From positions 32,754-96,753 of the forward strand of contig PYJA01000032.1 of the NCBI GenBank assembly GCA_003635185.1: a DNA stretch of 64,000 nt, in the 5' to 3' direction. The stretch is from Candidatus Poribacteria bacterium. Its GTDB lineage: Bacteria; Poribacteria; WGA-4E; WGA-3G. A model generated the notes under the pieces. That model saw only the letters and a list, made by a program, of their open reading frames with translations. It searched no databases and was not told the origin of the DNA. Position 1 is the first letter of the stretch. Each line of letters begins with the position of its first letter. Made by a program: the position numbers and the translations under genes. This document shows, in pieces, positions 35,073 to 44,962 of this stretch.

Positions 35073-36299
35073 ATGGCACAACAAACAGAAGTTTTAATCG
35101 TAGGTGGTGGTATTTGGGGACTAAGTACCGCCTATCATTTAGCAAAATTTGGACAAAACGGTGTTCTCGTTCTGGAGCGCAATGAGAAAATCGCTGCGGA
35201 GACAACACCCCAGGCCGCAGGTCTTGTAGGCCAAATTCGATCCTCTGTTACAATGCTGCAGGCAATCCGGTATGCACTTGAACTGTTCTCTCAATTTCCA
35301 AAGGAGACCGGTCATGATACCGGTTTGCGCCAAACCGGGAGCCTAATGGTGGCACTTACGCCAGAACGGATGGAGGCTTACACACGTCAAATTGAAAGGG
35401 CTAACCTAACCGGAATTGAGGCCAACTTTGTTTCCCATGCAGAAATGGCTCGCCTTGCACCTGCGATGGACATGACCAAGATTGAGGGTGGATATTTCGT
35501 TCCCAACGATGGATATGTTGATCCTCAACAGTGTGCTCTTGCTTATGCCGCAGCAGCAAAAGATTTAGGAGTTCAAATCCGATTGAATACACCTGTAACA
35601 GGATTTCGGCATCGCAATGGGAAGATTCTTGGCATAGAAACAAAAAAAGGTTTTATTGCATCAAATCATGTCGTAATCACTGCCGGACCGTGGAGTGCGG
35701 CACTCGCCAAGGAAGTTGGCACGACCACAGCGGTGCAACCAATTCGCCATCAACGTGTTTGCACAGTGTCAACTTCTGGAATCCCCAACCACCACCCAGT
35801 TGTGCGTGTCACGGATGTTAGTTGCTACCTGAGACCCGAAAAAGATGGCTACCTATACGGGTACTTTGAGCCGGCACCAGTTAGTATTGACTTGGAAACA
35901 ATGCCTACTGATTTCAGGACAGGAGATGTTGAACCACCTATAGAGGTTATGGCAGAGGCTCAAAAACGGCTTACCCCAGTTTTCCCGATTCTAAAGGACC
36001 TTGAAATAGACGAGTATAAACGTGGTATGACCACATTTGCGCCCGACGGTGCTTATATGATTGGTCCTGTGCCAGAAATTGATAGACTCTATTTAGCCAC
36101 AGGTTGTGCGGCTTTGGGGATTGCCGGTTCTGCGGCAGTTGGTCGATGGTTGGCGAATTGGGTGATCAACGGGGAGCCTGACGAAGATTTGACTATGTTT
36201 TCACTCCAACGGTTTGGCACTCAAACTATCGATCAGGAATGGTTACGTCGAGAGAGCGAGCAATTTTACGCAAACTATTACGGCATCCGTACAGAGTAG
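35073..36299 (+). CDS. FAD-dependent oxidoreductase, DAO family
   Basis: 408 residues. N-terminal dinucleotide-binding fold VLIVGGGIWGLSTAYHLA with the downstream acidic residue in VLERNEK, and TTPQAAGLVGQIRSS next, as in D-amino-acid oxidases and sarcosine-oxidase beta type enzymes. A late DGAYMIGPVPEIDRLYLATG motif closes the FAD fold. Substrate likely a secondary amine or amino acid; not determinable. GGGGGT lies 5 bases before the ATG at 35073. No partner genes (sarcosine alpha/gamma/delta) are near. Confidence 0.85.
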   Translation: MAQQTEVLIVGGGIWGLSTAYHLAKFGQNGVLVLERNEKIAAETTPQAAGLVGQIRSSVTMLQAIRYALELFSQFPKETGHDTGLRQTGSLMVALTPERMEAYTRQIERANLTGIEANFVSHAEMARLAPAMDMTKIEGGYFVPNDGYVDPQQCALAYAAAAKDLGVQIRLNTPVTGFRHRNGKILGIETKKGFIASNHVVITAGPWSAALAKEVGTTTAVQPIRHQRVCTVSTSGIPNHHPVVRVTDVSCYLRPEKDGYLYGYFEPAPVSIDLETMPTDFRTGDVEPPIEVMAEAQKRLTPVFPILKDLEIDEYKRGMTTFAPDGAYMIGPVPEIDRLYLATGCAALGIAGSAAVGRWLANWVINGEPDEDLTMFSLQRFGTQTIDQEWLRRESEQFYANYYGIRTE

Positions 36300-36310
36300 T
36301 ATAGTGACAC

Positions 36311-36438
36311 AGGACTTACGCATTCCCCCTTGATAAGGGGGGTAGGGGGATTAAATTGTCCAATATTTCACTGTTTTTAGTCTTTTTAACCCCCTACCCC
36401 CTTATCAAGGGGACTTTAAGAGAAACTGCGTAAGTCCT
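36311..36438. mobile_element. Family D inverted-repeat element, complete
   Basis: 128 bases; perfect 12-base ends AGGACTTACGCA (36311-36322) and TGCGTAAGTCCT (36427-36438), inside which are TTGATAAGGGGGG and CCCCTTATCAAGG arms. No coding capacity: a MITE-like element. ACA/TGT on either side extend the inverted repeat. Confidence 0.75.
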
Positions 36439-36461
36439 GTGACATTTAGAATTAAAGGGGC

Positions 36462-36672
36462 ATTTTGTAGCACAATCTAAATGAAGATTAAAAAATAAAT
36501 CGGTAATTTTCATTATGCATATTCGGAACATTTTAAGCCCTCTTCAGTCCCGTCCGGACGGGACTAAAGAGGGCTAATCTCCATAATCATGCGTATTTAG
36601 AGGTGTTCACAATAACATAGATTTTTTCTTAAATTGACACATAAGGTGAGGTTTCCTAACCTCACCAATGTC
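36462..36672. repeat. Mixed repeats (families E, B, A)
   Basis: A family E fragment at 36462, the palindrome CAGTCCCGTCCGGACGGGACT (family B variant, 36545-36566), then TTTCTTAAATTGACACATAA with GGTGAGGTTTCCTAACC (family A half, 36626-36666). No coding sequence is supported in 36300-36813. Confidence 0.6.
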
Positions 36673-36813
36673 CAAGTAATTGTGGATTTTACTGTAAACT
36701 TCATTTAGTTTGTGTCAAATGGAATGGAAGAATACAAGGGTATTCAGTTTTATGAATTGCCTGTTAAGGCGTTGCCTCAGGCTTTCAATTTTCTTACGGC
36801 AATTCTATATTTT

Positions 36814-38031
36814 TTAGGCTGCAAAGTCTTTTAGGCACTCCTCATAGACATCAAATCGTTCCCCTTCGTGTTCCTCCGCATCAACGAGTTTGAGCCAGAG
36901 CGCGCTATCCTTCTTTTCCCCACTGAGTTGGCGCCGACTTCCCAAATTTGACGGATCCGGACCGCTCCAGACAACTTCACCCCCTTGTAAATAGATGAAA
37001 TCTCCGCGATACCTGTCTACCATGTCCTTCTGGTTTTCGAGATAGACTAATCCTTGTTCACACGTTGTGCGTCGCCAATTGGCAACCACTTCTGAAGTAT
37101 CTGTCTCCACCGAATCAAACTCTGCCAGAGGTGCTGTAACCTCGCTTTCCCAATCAATTTCATCCAAGTCAACTGTGCCAAACCCGCGCTGTGCAGCGAT
37201 GAGGATATGGTTGCGATCACGTTTAAAAGGCGGTGTAGGCCAGTCGGATGCAGGTTCATGTCCCATCAAGTGCATGCCAACGGTATCCGTAGAAATTGGG
37301 TGATCGCCCGCGATGAGCGCGTTGCAAATTCTGCCTTCACCTCCCCATTCGCGTCCCCATTGTCCCGTTAGCGCATCAATGATATTGAGACACGGCTTTG
37401 TAATCAGGGCAAGATCGGGCAGCACATAAGACAAACGGATCAGGTGGTGATAGTAGCTTCGTGTCCTTCCTTCAGGAAGCAGCATCGGTGGTAAACCGAA
37501 GAGGTTCTTAGTGCACAAAGTAATTCCCATAAATGCGTGATTTTTCATCTTTGCAACGGAAACAACCGCATCAGCATCATCAAAACATGCACTCAACGTG
37601 TAGCGGTCAAACATTGACCCGCCACCAGGAACATCGTAAACCTTAAACGGTGGTAGATTTGAATCAACGAACTGCACACCAAATTCTTTAAGATGATGTT
37701 CATAGTTGAAACCGGGAGGCATCCGATGTCCGTGGGTATATGGGTTTGTATCGGTAGCGATAAGTTGTGCTGTGGTGTGTTCCTTGAGCAACCGTAGGAT
37801 GGCACGGCACACCGCATCGTCTACTAATTCACGGCGGCGCCCTTCAAAATAGATGATACGCTCATGCGGTTTCATCATGTTGAATTTGATAACAACCTTT
37901 TTGGCCGCCTCAATCGGTTTCCAAGATCGGGTAAGCGGGTCAGTAATACGGCGGAGGGTTTGGTAAATCTCCTCTTCACTTGCACGATAATCGCAATGTG
38001 CTGCGCGAACTTTGAACTGTTTTTCTGGCAT
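36814..38031 (-). CDS. DUF362 domain protein
   Basis: 405 residues. VVIKFNMMKPHERII at the N-terminus and VSVAKMKNHAFMGITLCTKNLFG in the centre fit DUF362, a family sometimes fused to ferredoxin domains; no Cys-rich Fe-S motif is seen here. A late ALIAGDHPISTDTVGMHLMG matches the family end segment. Function uncertain: the family has been linked to redox or metal-related processes. Start ATG 38031 has a weak site. No neighbour indicates the pathway. Confidence 0.8.
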   Translation of the reverse strand: MPEKQFKVRAAHCDYRASEEEIYQTLRRITDPLTRSWKPIEAAKKVVIKFNMMKPHERIIYFEGRRRELVDDAVCRAILRLLKEHTTAQLIATDTNPYTHGHRMPPGFNYEHHLKEFGVQFVDSNLPPFKVYDVPGGGSMFDRYTLSACFDDADAVVSVAKMKNHAFMGITLCTKNLFGLPPMLLPEGRTRSYYHHLIRLSYVLPDLALITKPCLNIIDALTGQWGREWGGEGRICNALIAGDHPISTDTVGMHLMGHEPASDWPTPPFKRDRNHILIAAQRGFGTVDLDEIDWESEVTAPLAEFDSVETDTSEVVANWRRTTCEQGLVYLENQKDMVDRYRGDFIYLQGGEVVWSGPDPSNLGSRRQLSGEKKDSALWLKLVDAEEHEGERFDVYEECLKDFAA

Positions 38032-38224
38032 TTATTGCTCCTTATGATAATTGGCACTGTGCCGCGTTAGCAGCGGAAATTTGGAATAATGTGTTGTAGA
38101 TGTGATTTATTAGAATAACTCAAGTTGCTACCTATAAGTTTTAGACATACAGACACCGTTTTTAATAGAGAATAATTCATTTTTCGCAAGAATTCGTAGC
38201 GCAAACTTTATGAAGATTAATTTC

Positions 38225-38386
38225 AGGACTTACGCATTTTCTCTTAAAGTCCCACTGATAAGGGGATTTAGGGGGCGGGTCCCCATAGCGATAGCGTGTG
38301 GGGGGGAGATAAATCACTGAAATATCGTTGACATAACGCCTTTTTAACCCTCTACCCCCCTTATCAAGGGGGAATGCGTAAGTCCT
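38225..38386. mobile_element. Family D inverted-repeat element, opposite orientation
   Basis: 162 bases with ends AGGACTTACGCA (38225-38236) and TGCGTAAGTCCT (38375-38386). The GATAAGGGGATTTAGGGGGCG arm lies on the left and the CCCCCCTTATCAAGGGGGAA arm on the right, the reverse of the copy at 36311. No coding sequence. The rest of 38032-38448 is short non-coding sequence. Confidence 0.75.
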
Positions 38387-38448
38387 ATATATAATTCGTT
38401 AGTGAAAATATGGTGGACGGCACACGGCGTGTGCCTACTACGTTGTAA

Positions 38449-39828
38449 TCACTGTGCCAAATCTTTTGCTTTTTTGAATTTCTGCTTAGCGAATTGCCCC
38501 CACTCTTTAATCTGCTCGTTGCGATAGATAGGGTCTTTCCATTTATCAGCGGCAATTTGCATCGCCTCGTCCTCAGTAATCGGCATTTCCACCAGGGCTG
38601 TGATTGCCGCCTCGCGCTTCACATCGTCTTTACATGCCGCGATCGTTTTCCACGCATCGACAAGGTCTATATGCGAATCAATAATGAGAATTCCGAAGAG
38701 ATCGTTGACAATATCCCACCGTACGCTACCTTTATCAGCATCATAAGGAAATGGCGACAATTCCAAGGCAAACGGGTTATTTACAACACACCGATCTCCC
38801 AATTCGTCATACAACGTGGGTAGTACACTGGCGCGATTCAATCCACCTTTCCATTTAGGTCCCTCCGCATCGGTGTCGCGTAGCATCCACAGTTTTTGCG
38901 CCTGTTCAGACAAAACGAACTCAACAAATTTTTTCGCTACTGCCATGTTCGGCGCACCTTTCAGAATTGCGATGGAGTCCGGGTTGACAACAGTACCATC
39001 GGTTGGTAAAATGTATTTGATTTTTTCAGTACCAAGTGCAGCGATTTGGCTATAAGCATAAAAATCAATCGCTAACCCGTAAATCACTTGACCATTGCCA
39101 ACATCTCTTGGAATAACGTTGGACCCAGCGGAAAACTTCTTCACATTTCCGCCCAATCTCGTCAAAAGCGCAAATCCTTTCTCCCATCCATGTGTCTGAA
39201 GGATTATCTCATACATCATGTGGGCACTTCCACTCTCTCGCGGATCGGCTGCACCAATTTGATTGACCAAAGCGATGTCTCCCAAATCCTCCCATTTTGT
39301 GGTTTTCGGTAAGTTTTTCAGCTCACGCAGCTGATCATTGAACATAATACCGAAACTTGATAACGCCGCACCATACCACCGAAATTTAGAATCGTAGACA
39401 GCAATTCCGTGGTACGATTGCGGAATCTGATCCAATTGGGTATCGGGTAGTTTATATGAAACCAACAAATCCATATCGGCAAGACGAAGATAACTATCCG
39501 TGCCCCCACCAAAGAAAATATCAATTCCAATACCATCTGGTGTCAGCTTAAAATCATTGAAAATCTGCCGATAATTGGAAGATGTCCCACCAGCATCCCG
39601 CCAATCCGTTTTGACAGGTCTGCCTGTCTCTGCTTCATACCATTTTTCAAAATTACTGCCGAATTCTGTCTCAATACTTTCCGGATGTGGTGATATAATA
39701 ATGAGTTGATCCTGTTGCTTATCCGGCGACTGGCAACTCCACAAGAACATTAGGCAGAGCAGGCCCATCCCTAATGTTGCAAGATGCGTTGTTTTTGACG
39801 TTTGCCGTAACGGATTTAAATAGGACAT
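38449..39828 (-). CDS. ABC transporter substrate-binding lipoprotein (solute-binding protein 1-like)
   Basis: 459 residues from ATG 39828 (GAGGAG 10 bases upstream); the frame up to 40068 includes no signal and is rejected. A signal peptide (LATLGMGLLCLMFLWSC) with lipobox LWSC puts the lipidated Cys at residue 32. The remainder shows a Type 2 periplasmic-binding fold of the extracellular solute-binding (iron(III)/thiamine-like) group: LIIISPHPESIETEF, GGGTDSYLRLAD, NPDSIAILKGAPNMAVAKKFVEF. Substrate is unknown; no permease or ATPase gene lies beside it. Confidence 0.8.
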   Translation of the reverse strand: MSYLNPLRQTSKTTHLATLGMGLLCLMFLWSCQSPDKQQDQLIIISPHPESIETEFGSNFEKWYEAETGRPVKTDWRDAGGTSSNYRQIFNDFKLTPDGIGIDIFFGGGTDSYLRLADMDLLVSYKLPDTQLDQIPQSYHGIAVYDSKFRWYGAALSSFGIMFNDQLRELKNLPKTTKWEDLGDIALVNQIGAADPRESGSAHMMYEIILQTHGWEKGFALLTRLGGNVKKFSAGSNVIPRDVGNGQVIYGLAIDFYAYSQIAALGTEKIKYILPTDGTVVNPDSIAILKGAPNMAVAKKFVEFVLSEQAQKLWMLRDTDAEGPKWKGGLNRASVLPTLYDELGDRCVVNNPFALELSPFPYDADKGSVRWDIVNDLFGILIIDSHIDLVDAWKTIAACKDDVKREAAITALVEMPITEDEAMQIAADKWKDPIYRNEQIKEWGQFAKQKFKKAKDLAQ

Positions 39829-40139
39829 GTCTGTGATTTCTCCTCTGAAATTGATATTTGTTACAAATTTTATATTCTGTTTGTGGTCGCGCAATAAATT
39901 GCGCCTTTTACCCGCTTTTTCTTGAAGAACGAATGTTCTGGTCTCTTCGAGTTCATAAGATTGTTCCTTACACCTACCTTTATGAAGATAATAGCATATC
40001 TTATCTAAAAATGTCAAGCCAAATCTATGACCCGGGTGTGTAAATATTTTGTCAGTTGTCTGAATCACGGATTGTCACAGATTTCACGGATTTCGCGGAT
40101 CATAAGCATGGAGATGTCAAGTTGTTTTTCGTCTAGTAG

Positions 40140-40560
40140 TCTGTCCAGTCTAAAATTGTAGGTTGGGTTGAACACAATTGAAACCCGACAATATGAGTGT
40201 CAGATTGAATCCATGTCGGGTTTCACTACCGCTCTACCCATAGGTGTAAACTTAAGAAATGTCTGAATCATTATGATCCCTTCTCAATACGCATTGTTAT
40301 TGGGATTGTCCACTCTTCAGTCCCGTAGGGACGATATGTTTATAGATCACGGTCGAACAAGGTCTCTTTAGTCCCGTAGGGACGATATGTTTATCTAATG
40401 TCTTTGTTAAACACATATCGTCCCTACGGGACTAAAGTCGGTAGTGTCAACGTTTTTCTATAAACATATCGTCCCTACGGGACTGGAGAGGCTTTCTGCA
40501 TGAAAAAATCCTTAAGTTTACACCTATAGGTTTCACTACCACTCTACCCGACCTACAAAC
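40140..40560. repeat. Repeat cluster: family F-type and family B
   Basis: TTGTAGGTTGGGTTGAAC with an inverted copy CGGGTTTCACTACCGCTCTACCC (40158-40245), then four family B units (GTCCCGTAGGGACGATATG) at about 40319, 40370, 40411 and 40459, two forward then two inverted, then again TTTACACCTATAGGTTTCAC and GCTCTACCCGACCTAC-like sequence (40510-40555). Nothing coding is supported in 39829-40764. Confidence 0.65.
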
Positions 40561-40656
40561 GGACAATTTTAGAGCGGACACTCCACTAGGCGATGTTCCT
40601 CGTCCGATAGTCCGTTTCTGTCCTATCCTCTTCCAGATTGCGCTTTGGGGGATAGC

Positions 40657-40725
40657 ACAAACTGGAAGTTTATGGGACAAAACGCTTGATAGTTTTAGCA
40701 TCGTCCGCGATTCAGACAGATAAGT
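40657..40725. repeat. Long family E copy, inverted
   Basis: CACAAACTGGAAGTTTATGG then GACAAAACGCTTGATAGTT, the complement of the copy at 15186-15279. Confidence 0.6.
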
Positions 40726-40764
40726 GACAAAAACTTTATACACCCTATGACCCAACAGAGGCAT

Positions 40765-41010
40765 TCAATTGTCTATATTTGCTCCTAATAGTATTAGTGC
40801 TTCTTTAGGTTTTGTTACGAAATAACGGAATGCGGAAGCTATTTCTGTGTTTCCGGAAGTGCGGAACAGGCTAATGGTTGCATTTCGTCCTGCACACATC
40901 ACTTGAGGCCCGTTGCCACACCGGACTTGAGACGCATCCTCATCAAAGAGCACATCCCGCGTGTGATGCGACAGGTTCTCTATCGCCCAGTGTCCACACC
41001 GGTACATCAA
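40765..41010 (-). pseudogene. ISAs1-family transposase, C-terminal fragment
   Basis: 81 residues (MYRCGHWAIENLSHH, DVLFDEDASQVRCGNGPQV, GNTEIASAFRYF, LILLGA) that match the end of ISAs1-type (H-repeat) transposases, including the last acidic catalytic region. The reading frame is closed by a stop about 11 codons upstream, and no N-terminal half exists here, so it is a fragment that cannot be active. Confidence 0.8.
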
Positions 41011-41041
41011 ATGAAGGCCCTGACTATACCAATCTTAACCC

Positions 41042-41070
41042 TTGACATTAACTCTATTTAATAATATACT
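41042..41070 (+). promoter_or_regulatory. Promoter upstream of the Uma2 pseudogene
   Basis: TTGACA (41042-41047), 17-base spacer, TATACT (41065-41070). A family C inverted pair separates it from the gene start at 41247. Confidence 0.6.
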
Positions 41071-41134
41071 TAAAACAACACACTGAAGCACCATAGTGTT
41101 TAGTCAAGTAAAAATTGATGAGTCTTGAAAGTAG

Positions 41135-41204
41135 TCGGGAATCGGAGTTCCCTCCTACCCGAAGCGATTCATCGGTAGGAGCGATCTCCGAATCGCGACC
41201 TATA
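41135..41204. repeat. Family C inverted pair
   Basis: GGGAATCGGAGTTCCCTCCTAC and GGTAGGAGCGATCTCCGAATCG (trimmed in part); the same pair, in the other order, is at 14951-15021. Confidence 0.65.
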
Positions 41205-41246
41205 ATATGTTGACAAAGCAATAGCTTGATACTGGGAGATGGAACG

Positions 41247-41971
41247 ATGCAGCGAAAAATACAGTCTGCGCCGACAATAGTCTATCCGGAATCGGACGGC
41301 GAACCTATGACAGAAACAGAGAAACATAGAGACTTAATGATTGATTTCATTCAGATGCTAAAACACCATTTCGAGTCTGCTAACGATGTTTATGTATCTG
41401 GCAACCTTTTCGTATATTATGAAGAGGTAAACCCAAAAAAATCTATATCACCCGACGTATTCGTGGTTTTTGGCGTTGAAAAGAAACAGCGGCGAACCTA
41501 TCGGACGTGGGATGAAGCAACACGCCTGATTTTGTGCTGGAAGTCGCAAGTCCTGGTACCTTTACAGAGGATATGGGCAAGAAGAAAGAACTCTATGCAT
41601 CCGTGCTTGCGGTGAAAGAATACTACATTTACGACCCGTTTGGTCAAATCGTTCCGAGTTTTATCGGTTATCGGTTGATTGATGGCGTATATCAAGAGAT
41701 CGAATTTGTAAATGATCGACTTCTATCGACAGTGTTAGGTTTGGAATTAGGAGAACATAGAGGTGTGTTGAGGTTATATAACCCTAATACCTCACAGTGG
41801 TTGCCGACATCCCCTGAACGTGCTGAGAATGCCGAAACACGCGCACGACAAGAAGCCACCGCACGACAGCATGCTGAAACACGCGCCGAAAACGCTGAGA
41901 CAGCACTTACCGAGGCTTTAGCGAAACTCGAACGTCTTCAAGCTGAGAAAAATAATTCATCAGGTTTTTGA
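41247..41971 (+). pseudogene. Uma2 family gene with a frameshift
   Basis: From ATG 41247 (GGAG upstream) the frame gives Uma2-type sequence up to TYRTWDEAT, with PDVFVVFG as the first motif, then shifts. Continuing in the next frame gives PDFVLEVASPGTFTEDMGKKKEL and KEYYIYDPFG, the standard second half, with a Gln/Ala/Glu-rich coiled coil at the end (RAENAETRARQEATAR). One base, probably C, seems missing at about 41523 (ACACGCCTGAT). Original length would be about 240. It could be a real pseudogene or an assembly error. This copy is a different Uma2 subtype from the tandem three. Confidence 0.75.
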
Positions 41972-42055
41972 AACATTTGTTATGAGGCTTCCCACCACAC
42001 ATCTCCCCCTATCTTGCCACTGTCTCTTGTACCAAAACAATAAAAGATGTGTGAT

Positions 42056-42078
42056 AACCAAAACCCACATTTGGTTTT
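42056..42078 (+). terminator. Possible terminator
   Basis: AACCAAA (42056-42062), 7-base loop, TTTGGTT (42070-42076), then TTCTTAATAA; between the Uma2 pseudogene and the VWA gene. Confidence 0.45.
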
Positions 42079-42125
42079 CTTAATAACGCGTAGAGTCTCT
42101 CAGAAGGCATCGGGAGAATAAACAG

Positions 42126-44915
42126 ATGTTTGATTTCCATTCTCCGCTCTACTTAATCCTGCTCGCGGCAATACCGATTTCACTACTTATCCAATTACGT
42201 ACAAGTGTTGTTGCAGCGAAGTGGCGAAAACGAACTACTTTTCTTCTCAGATGTGGTGCCCTTTTATGTGCGATCCTTGCCTTAGCAAATCTCCAACGAA
42301 CTCACACAGAACAACGCCTTGCAGTCCTATTTTTACTGGATATATCTGACAGCATAGCACCATCTCAAAAAGACGATGCAATTAATCAGATTAACGCCAC
42401 TATACATCAATTGAAACCGACAGACCAATTTGGGGTTATCGGTTTTGCACAAGAGTCGTCTGTCTTAATTGGAATGGGACCGGCGAATCAACAACCGTCA
42501 CTATCATCAGTTCTGCAAGAATCAACTATTGATCAGAATTCTACTGATATTCTTGCTTCTCTCAGGCGATCACTTGAATTATTACCTGAGAATTACCATC
42601 GTCGGATTGTGCTTTTGACCGATGGCATACATAATCGCGGTAGTGCCCCCGTCACAGATTTTTTACCACTGTTTTCTGCAAGTGATGCAGAAATCATGAC
42701 AATTCCTTTAAACACCGTGCAAGACGCAATTCGTGTGCAAGAGTTGCAGCTGCCGAACAAGGTGCGAAAAGGACAATCCTTTGCAATCCAGGCGATCATT
42801 GAAACAGATGGTAGCATCCCGACTGTATCAGCCACGCTTTATCACAATGGTGTTCCAATCCCTGATCTTGAATTCGCCCTCCAAAAAGGTAGAAATGTAT
42901 TGACGTTACCAACACAAAAGGTTTTTGAAGACCGCCCGCATACATATCAACTGAAGCTAAACGTTAGTGACGTGATCCTTGAGAATAATCAAGCTTACGG
43001 TGTTGTGCAAATTCAGGATAAACTTTATGTGTTGTACGCAGAAGGTGATTTGAAATATGCCGATAACCTCAAAGAAGTGCTTGAAGAAAACGGTTTTGTT
43101 GTAAACGTGATTTCTGCTGCCGAAATACCGACAGAACTGGTAGCACTTCAACACAACGATTTATTGATACTTAGCAACATTCCCACTGATACGCTTTCGC
43201 CAGAGCAGATGAACATTATAGAAACTTATGTGCGTGATCTTGGACACGGATTAGTGGTTATCGGTGGAGACAGGGCTTTTGGTCCTGGAGGATATACGGA
43301 TACTGCGTTAGAACGTGTTCTCCCTGTGGAGATGACACCGCGAGAGCAAAAAGATTCCGTTGCACTTGTTTTTGTAATTGATACATCGGGAAGCATGGCG
43401 AACTACGTGGGCGCACAGAAGAAAATTGAACTTGCCATTGAAGCAATACGCGCTGGAATTCGAAATTTAAATACGGAGGATCAGGCAGCGGTCCTCGGTT
43501 TCGACGTTAAGCTTCGTGATATTTCTCCCCTAACTTCTGAAAGGGATGTACTGATTAGCGCAGTCGGGAGGTTGAAACCGACAGGAGGCACGACCGCGAT
43601 GGGAGCAGCAATCGTAGCAGCGGACAAGATGCTAAGAACATCCGATGCGAAACGGAAACATATTATACTTTTGTCGGACGGCAATTCTGCTGGAGATGCG
43701 TCTGAGTTTATTCAAGCAGCAAAAGATGCTACAGATGTAGGTATTGTAACTTCAACTATTGCAATCGGTGATGCGGCAAAGGAGGATCTACTTAAAGAAA
43801 TAGCGAAGGTTGGTAATGGACAGTCAAAATACGTTCAGAATATCCAAGAATTACCAAAGGTATTGGTGGATACCGTCAGGGACACACAAAATTATATTGT
43901 TCAAGAACAATTCCAACCGATAACAACAAATTTGACAATGCCAATTTTTGAAGGCATTGAAACGTTACCGCTGCTCCATGGATATGTTGCAACATCAGAA
44001 AAAACAACAGCGCAGGTTTTCATCAGTTCACATAAAGACGAACCTGTTCTTGCCGGTTGGCACTACGGATTGGGCAAATCTATTGCATGGACATCGGATG
44101 TTAAACCTGTGTGGAGTAAAGATTGGATTCCGTGGTCAAACTTTGGCAAGTTTTGGGGACAAGTCGTCAATTGGACTTTACCGACTGAAGGAGCAGCTGC
44201 GGATTTTGATCTTATCGTTTCGCCTCGTAATGGCAGTGCTGAAGTTGTTATTAATACACAACAAGTGTTCCCTACATCTTATACAGTTCAAGTTGCAGGT
44301 CCGAATGGTAAAAGCCAATCTGTTGACATGCAGCACGAAAGTACAGGGCGTTACGTCGGAACATTCCAGATGAACAATAGCGGTTCTTATATTGTCACTG
44401 CAAAACGTGAAACTGATGGCAGCAAACTGATGGAAACGGTAACACTTTCTTATCCTGCCGAATATGCAAACTTTGATGTTAACTACGTTATGCTAAAGAA
44501 GCTTGCTGAGGAAACAGGTGGCATTTATGAACCGACAGCATCTCAAATCGCCACACCTGCGGGTGCCTTAATTGAAAAACGGGTATCGCTCTCCCATACG
44601 TTGTTAATTATAGCAGTTGTCTTGTTTGTGTTGGAGATGATTCTCCGACGGTTTAGCGTAGCGAGCGGATACTTCGCTGAACTTCGCGCACAACTCCGCA
44701 GGCAATCTGAAGTGGTTATGCCTGATACGTTAACACGCCTCAACCAGAAAAAATCTGGCATGGTTACAAGTCCTAATCCCGACATCTATACCCAAATTGG
44801 AACTGTCTCGGCACGTGAAACTAATATAAATGATGAAGCTCCGGAATTAGCACAACCAGCAGAAGGTACAATGACACGGTTGTTAGCTGCCAAAAGAAGA
44901 TCTCGTTCTCAATAA
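42126..44915 (+). CDS. VWA-domain membrane protein (BatA/GATase1-like)
   Basis: 929 residues. N-terminal BatA-like part with two membrane helices (about 9-27 and 40-58), then a first VWA-like domain with a degenerate metal site (DISDSI in place of DxSxS), a Rossmann-like glutamine-amidotransferase-type segment (VVIGGDRAFGPGGYTD), and a second VWA domain with an intact MIDAS (VIDTSGSM and GGTTAMGAAI). A single membrane helix near residue 825 precedes a cytoplasmic polar tail. Such proteins are anchored in the inner membrane and bind ligands through the metal site; role unknown. Single gene after a repeat region. GGGAG lies upstream of ATG 42126. Confidence 0.85.
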   Translation: MFDFHSPLYLILLAAIPISLLIQLRTSVVAAKWRKRTTFLLRCGALLCAILALANLQRTHTEQRLAVLFLLDISDSIAPSQKDDAINQINATIHQLKPTDQFGVIGFAQESSVLIGMGPANQQPSLSSVLQESTIDQNSTDILASLRRSLELLPENYHRRIVLLTDGIHNRGSAPVTDFLPLFSASDAEIMTIPLNTVQDAIRVQELQLPNKVRKGQSFAIQAIIETDGSIPTVSATLYHNGVPIPDLEFALQKGRNVLTLPTQKVFEDRPHTYQLKLNVSDVILENNQAYGVVQIQDKLYVLYAEGDLKYADNLKEVLEENGFVVNVISAAEIPTELVALQHNDLLILSNIPTDTLSPEQMNIIETYVRDLGHGLVVIGGDRAFGPGGYTDTALERVLPVEMTPREQKDSVALVFVIDTSGSMANYVGAQKKIELAIEAIRAGIRNLNTEDQAAVLGFDVKLRDISPLTSERDVLISAVGRLKPTGGTTAMGAAIVAADKMLRTSDAKRKHIILLSDGNSAGDASEFIQAAKDATDVGIVTSTIAIGDAAKEDLLKEIAKVGNGQSKYVQNIQELPKVLVDTVRDTQNYIVQEQFQPITTNLTMPIFEGIETLPLLHGYVATSEKTTAQVFISSHKDEPVLAGWHYGLGKSIAWTSDVKPVWSKDWIPWSNFGKFWGQVVNWTLPTEGAAADFDLIVSPRNGSAEVVINTQQVFPTSYTVQVAGPNGKSQSVDMQHESTGRYVGTFQMNNSGSYIVTAKRETDGSKLMETVTLSYPAEYANFDVNYVMLKKLAEETGGIYEPTASQIATPAGALIEKRVSLSHTLLIIAVVLFVLEMILRRFSVASGYFAELRAQLRRQSEVVMPDTLTRLNQKKSGMVTSPNPDIYTQIGTVSARETNINDEAPELAQPAEGTMTRLLAAKRRSRSQ

Positions 44916-44962
44916 AGCAAATTGCGTAAATCCATAGAAATTAAAAAGTCCTGCTATCTGTC

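Noticed and set aside
39829-40068. 80-residue extension of the solute-binding protein
   Set aside because: The internal ATG 39828 has a good ribosome binding site and begins a lipoprotein signal peptide.
40313-40491. CRISPR-like array of regular repeats
   Set aside because: The units are themselves palindromic, occur in both orientations and have uneven spacing, and no cas genes are near; they fit REP-like family B.
40447-40764. 105-residue minus-strand frame before the ISAs1 fragment
   Set aside because: Most of it is made of family B, E and F repeats; it is not a gene.
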